Both the position numbers and the translations under genes were made by a program. A stretch of DNA of 8,283 nucleotides from JAMCXS01 sp964459065 (GTDB lineage: Bacteria > Acidobacteriota > Terriglobia > UBA7540): assembly GCA_964459065.1 (NCBI GenBank), contig CAYWMN010000170.1:1-8283 (forward strand), written 5' to 3'. This document shows positions 6,639 to 8,283 of the stretch, in pieces (the stretch's first letter is position 1; each line of letters opens with the position of its first letter). Below the pieces are notes generated by a model, which did not search any database, was not told the origin of the DNA, and was given only the letters and a program-made list of their open reading frames with translations.

Positions 6639-8015
6639 ATGAACTCCGGGTCTCTGGAAAAGCTGCAAACAAAGCTTCGCGGTGAAGTGATCCAGCCGGG
6701 TGAACCCGCTTACGATTCGGCGCGCAAAGTTTATAACGGGATGATCGACAAACGCCCTCAGTTCATCGTCCGCTGCACGGACGTTGCCGACGTGATGGCC
6801 GCCGTGGAATTCGGCCGTGAAAACAATCTGCTGACCGCAATTCGCGGCGGCGGCCACAGCGCCGGCGGAATGGGCATTTGCGACGGCGGACTTGTCATCG
6901 ACCTGTCGCGAATGAAAAACGTCCACGTCGATCCCAAAGCCAAAACGGTCCGGGTGGCCGCCGGATGCCTCTGGGGCGACGTTGACCACGCCACGCACGC
7001 TTTCGGAATGGCCACGCCGAGCGGCTTTATCTCAACCACGGGCGTCAGCGGATTAACGCTCGGCGGAGGCATCGGCTATCTCACCCGCAAACACGGCCTG
7101 ACGATTGACAATCTTCTTTCCGTCGACATCGTGCTGGCAGACGGCCGCTTTCTCACGGCCAACACCAAAGAAAATCGCGACCTCTTCTGGGCCCTTCGAG
7201 GAGGAGGAGGAAACTTCGGCGTGGTGACTTCCTTCCTCTTTCAGCTGCACCCCGTCAACGCGGTGCAGGCGGGGCCGATTTTTTGGCCGATGGAGCAGGC
7301 GCAGGAAGTGCTGAAGGCTTACCGCGATTTCATGCCGAAGGCGCCGAAATCAGTGAATGGCTTCTTTGCATTTCTGACCATCCCTCCAGCGCCGATGTTC
7401 CCGGAACATCTGCATCTTCGCAAAGTTTGCGGAGTGATGTGGTGCTGCACGGGCTCCGAAGCGGAAGTCGAAAAAGCGCTCAAACCAATGCGGTCGGTGG
7501 GAGAACCGGTACTGGACCATGTCGGCCCGGTCCCCTTCCCGGCCGTTCAAAGCTTGTTTGACCCTCTCTACCCTCCAGGGCTCCATTGGTATTGGCGCGC
7601 CGACTTTGTCAAGGAACTCAACGACGAGGCCATCGCCCGGCATGTTGAGCACGGATCGCAACTCCCCACACCCCACTCCACCATGCACCTTTATCCGATC
7701 GACGGGGCGGCTCACAGCGTGGGCAAGAAAGACACGGCCTTCAGCTACCGCGACGCAAACTTTGCGGAAGTTATCGTCGGCGTGGACCCCGACCCGGCAA
7801 ATCAGGAAAAGATCACGAATTGGTGCAAAGCCTATTTTGACGCGCTCCACCCTTACTCGGCCGGAGGCGCCTATGTGAATTTCCTGATGGAGGAAGGCCA
7901 GGAGCGCGTCCGGGCTTCCTTCCGGAACAACTACCAGCGTCTGGCCGAAATCAAGAAGAAGTATGACCCTTCAAACTTCTTCCGGGTGAACCAGAATATC
8001 CAGCCGGCCGGCTGA
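6639..8015 (+). CDS. FAD-linked oxidoreductase, berberine-bridge-enzyme-like (FAD_binding_4 + BBE domains)
   Basis: These flavoenzymes oxidise sugars, alcohols or secondary metabolites and pass electrons to O2 or another acceptor. The 458-aa protein is of usual length. Residues about 37-205 form the PCMH-type FAD domain: RGGGHSAGG at 69-77, where H73 is the expected 8-alpha-histidyl FAD attachment; TTGVSGLTLGGGIGYLTRKHG at 133-153; and RGGGGNFGVVTSF at 187-199. The second covalent link of bicovalent BBE enzymes needs Cys in this loop; here it reads GVSG, so FAD is probably bound through His only. The C-terminal BBE segment ends in YDPSNFFRVNQNIQP (442-456). No signal peptide is visible, so it is probably cytoplasmic. 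A strong AAGGAGG (6627-6633), five bases before the ATG, fixes the start. The stop at 8015 is followed by a terminator-like hairpin, so it is likely the last gene of its transcript. The substrate cannot be inferred; no biosynthetic neighbours are visible. Confidence 0.96.
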   Translation: MNSGSLEKLQTKLRGEVIQPGEPAYDSARKVYNGMIDKRPQFIVRCTDVADVMAAVEFGRENNLLTAIRGGGHSAGGMGICDGGLVIDLSRMKNVHVDPKAKTVRVAAGCLWGDVDHATHAFGMATPSGFISTTGVSGLTLGGGIGYLTRKHGLTIDNLLSVDIVLADGRFLTANTKENRDLFWALRGGGGNFGVVTSFLFQLHPVNAVQAGPIFWPMEQAQEVLKAYRDFMPKAPKSVNGFFAFLTIPPAPMFPEHLHLRKVCGVMWCCTGSEAEVEKALKPMRSVGEPVLDHVGPVPFPAVQSLFDPLYPPGLHWYWRADFVKELNDEAIARHVEHGSQLPTPHSTMHLYPIDGAAHSVGKKDTAFSYRDANFAEVIVGVDPDPANQEKITNWCKAYFDALHPYSAGGAYVNFLMEEGQERVRASFRNNYQRLAEIKKKYDPSNFFRVNQNIQPAG

Positions 8016-8026
8016 GGCGGCCCGAA

Positions 8027-8054
8027 AGCGCGGGACCCGGACTCATCCCGCGCT
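8027..8054 (+). terminator. Strong GC-rich hairpin after the FAD oxidase
   Basis: AGCGCGGGA (8027-8035) and TCCCGCGCT (8046-8054) form a perfect nine-base stem with a ten-base loop, starting 12 bases after the stop codon. No T-run follows, so it is a terminator without a U-tract, or an mRNA 3'-end stabiliser. Confidence 0.6.
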
Positions 8055-8121
8055 CCTGCCGGCCGTGTGGCGCAACGCTCCGGGCGACAGGCTGCACGGC
8101 AAACAGTTCAGCCGATTGCCG

Positions 8122-8151
8122 GCGGCGCCGTTCCGTTTGAGCGGCGCCGTT
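8122..8151. repeat. Two direct copies of GCGGCGCCGTT with palindromic cores
   Basis: The 11-mer GCGGCGCCGTT occurs at 8122-8132 and 8141-8151, 19 bases apart; a degenerate third start (GCGGCGGGCGG) follows at 8162. Each copy contains the 8-base palindrome CGGCGCCG (8123-8130 and 8142-8149). The two can act as paired protein-binding sites about two helical turns apart, or fold together into an 8-bp hairpin with an 11-base loop. They lie 30 bases upstream of a -10-like box. Confidence 0.5.
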
Positions 8152-8176
8152 GCGGCTTAAAGCGGCGGGCGGTCTG

Positions 8177-8185
8177 TGCGATAAT
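8177..8185 (+). promoter_or_regulatory. Extended -10 promoter for a gene beyond the right edge
   Basis: TGC followed by GATAAT (8180-8185) matches an extended -10 element, five of six to TATAAT. The -35 is poor (TTAAAG at 8157-8162, 17-base spacer), as is often tolerated with TGn promoters. Downstream, GCCTTC (8201-8206) and GAAGGC (8224-8229) could pair in the leader. Confidence 0.45.
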
Positions 8186-8272
8186 GCTAAAAGAAAATCA
8201 GCCTTCGCCCTGGCAGTTTGCTGGAAGGCATGCCATGGCGCCTGGGGACGGGAATGAGTTTGGAACTCTCGG

Positions 8273-8278
8273 AAGGAG
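8273..8278 (+). promoter_or_regulatory. Shine-Dalgarno at the window edge, start of an unseen gene
   Basis: AAGGAG within GGAAGGAGAGGAA ends five bases before the edge, so a start codon probably lies just outside. An alternative frame, ATG at 8230 (beginning MPWRLGTGMSLEL), is open to base 8283, but its own upstream GGAAGG is too close to the ATG to serve well. The choice needs the next bases. Confidence 0.4.
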
Positions 8279-8283
8279 AGGAA

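Noticed and set aside
7350..7850. 166-codon minus-strand frame inside the FAD oxidase
   Set aside because: Antisense shadow of a clear oxidase gene; no independent features.

Overview
The window reads as a piece of a GC-rich bacterial chromosome (roughly 60% G+C by eye). The mix of genes fits an Acidobacteriota-like soil bacterium: an archaeal/fungal-type Asd in a lysine operon, a Tat-exported family 28 pectinase and a BBE-type FAD oxidase. That assignment is an inference from gene content; there is no rRNA or other phylogenetic marker here. I see no tRNA, rRNA, CRISPR array, transposase or phage gene.

Left part (1-3388, minus strand): a compact lysine/diaminopimelate operon, transcribed right to left as M20 deacylase -> asd -> dapB -> dapA, with gaps of 57, 48 and 68 bases. 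Asd makes aspartate semialdehyde, DapA condenses it with pyruvate, and DapB reduces the product to tetrahydrodipicolinate. The M20 hydrolase is a candidate for the later N-acyl removal step. dapA is cut by the window edge after codon 139. Upstream of the operon lie a doubtful 68-codon ORF and about 300 bases of mostly non-coding DNA.

Middle part (3696-5282, minus strand): a glycoside hydrolase family 28 (polygalacturonase-like) gene with a twin-arginine signal. It is interrupted by one in-frame amber codon at 4887-4889. Both halves stay in the same frame and join without loss at a conserved family motif. It is therefore a recent pseudogene, a sequencing error or a readthrough case. TAG is also the normal stop of dapB, asd and this gene itself, so global reassignment of TAG is unlikely.

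Right part (5283-8283, plus strand): a divergent intergenic region holds a good sigma70-type promoter (TTGACA, 17-base spacer, TAGATT). It precedes a short signal-peptide ORF that looks truncated. Then come a well-formed 100-aa orphan protein with a strong ribosome binding site and a complete 458-aa FAD-linked (berberine-bridge-like) oxidoreductase. The last 270 bases carry a strong terminator-like hairpin, two 8-base GC palindromes 19 bases apart, an extended -10 promoter and a Shine-Dalgarno at the edge, announcing another gene just outside.

I did not find a convincing new multi-gene system. The items most worth a second look are the in-frame amber codon in the pectinase, that enzyme's altered catalytic-site motif, the orphan 100-aa protein, and the unexplained stretch 5283-6103.
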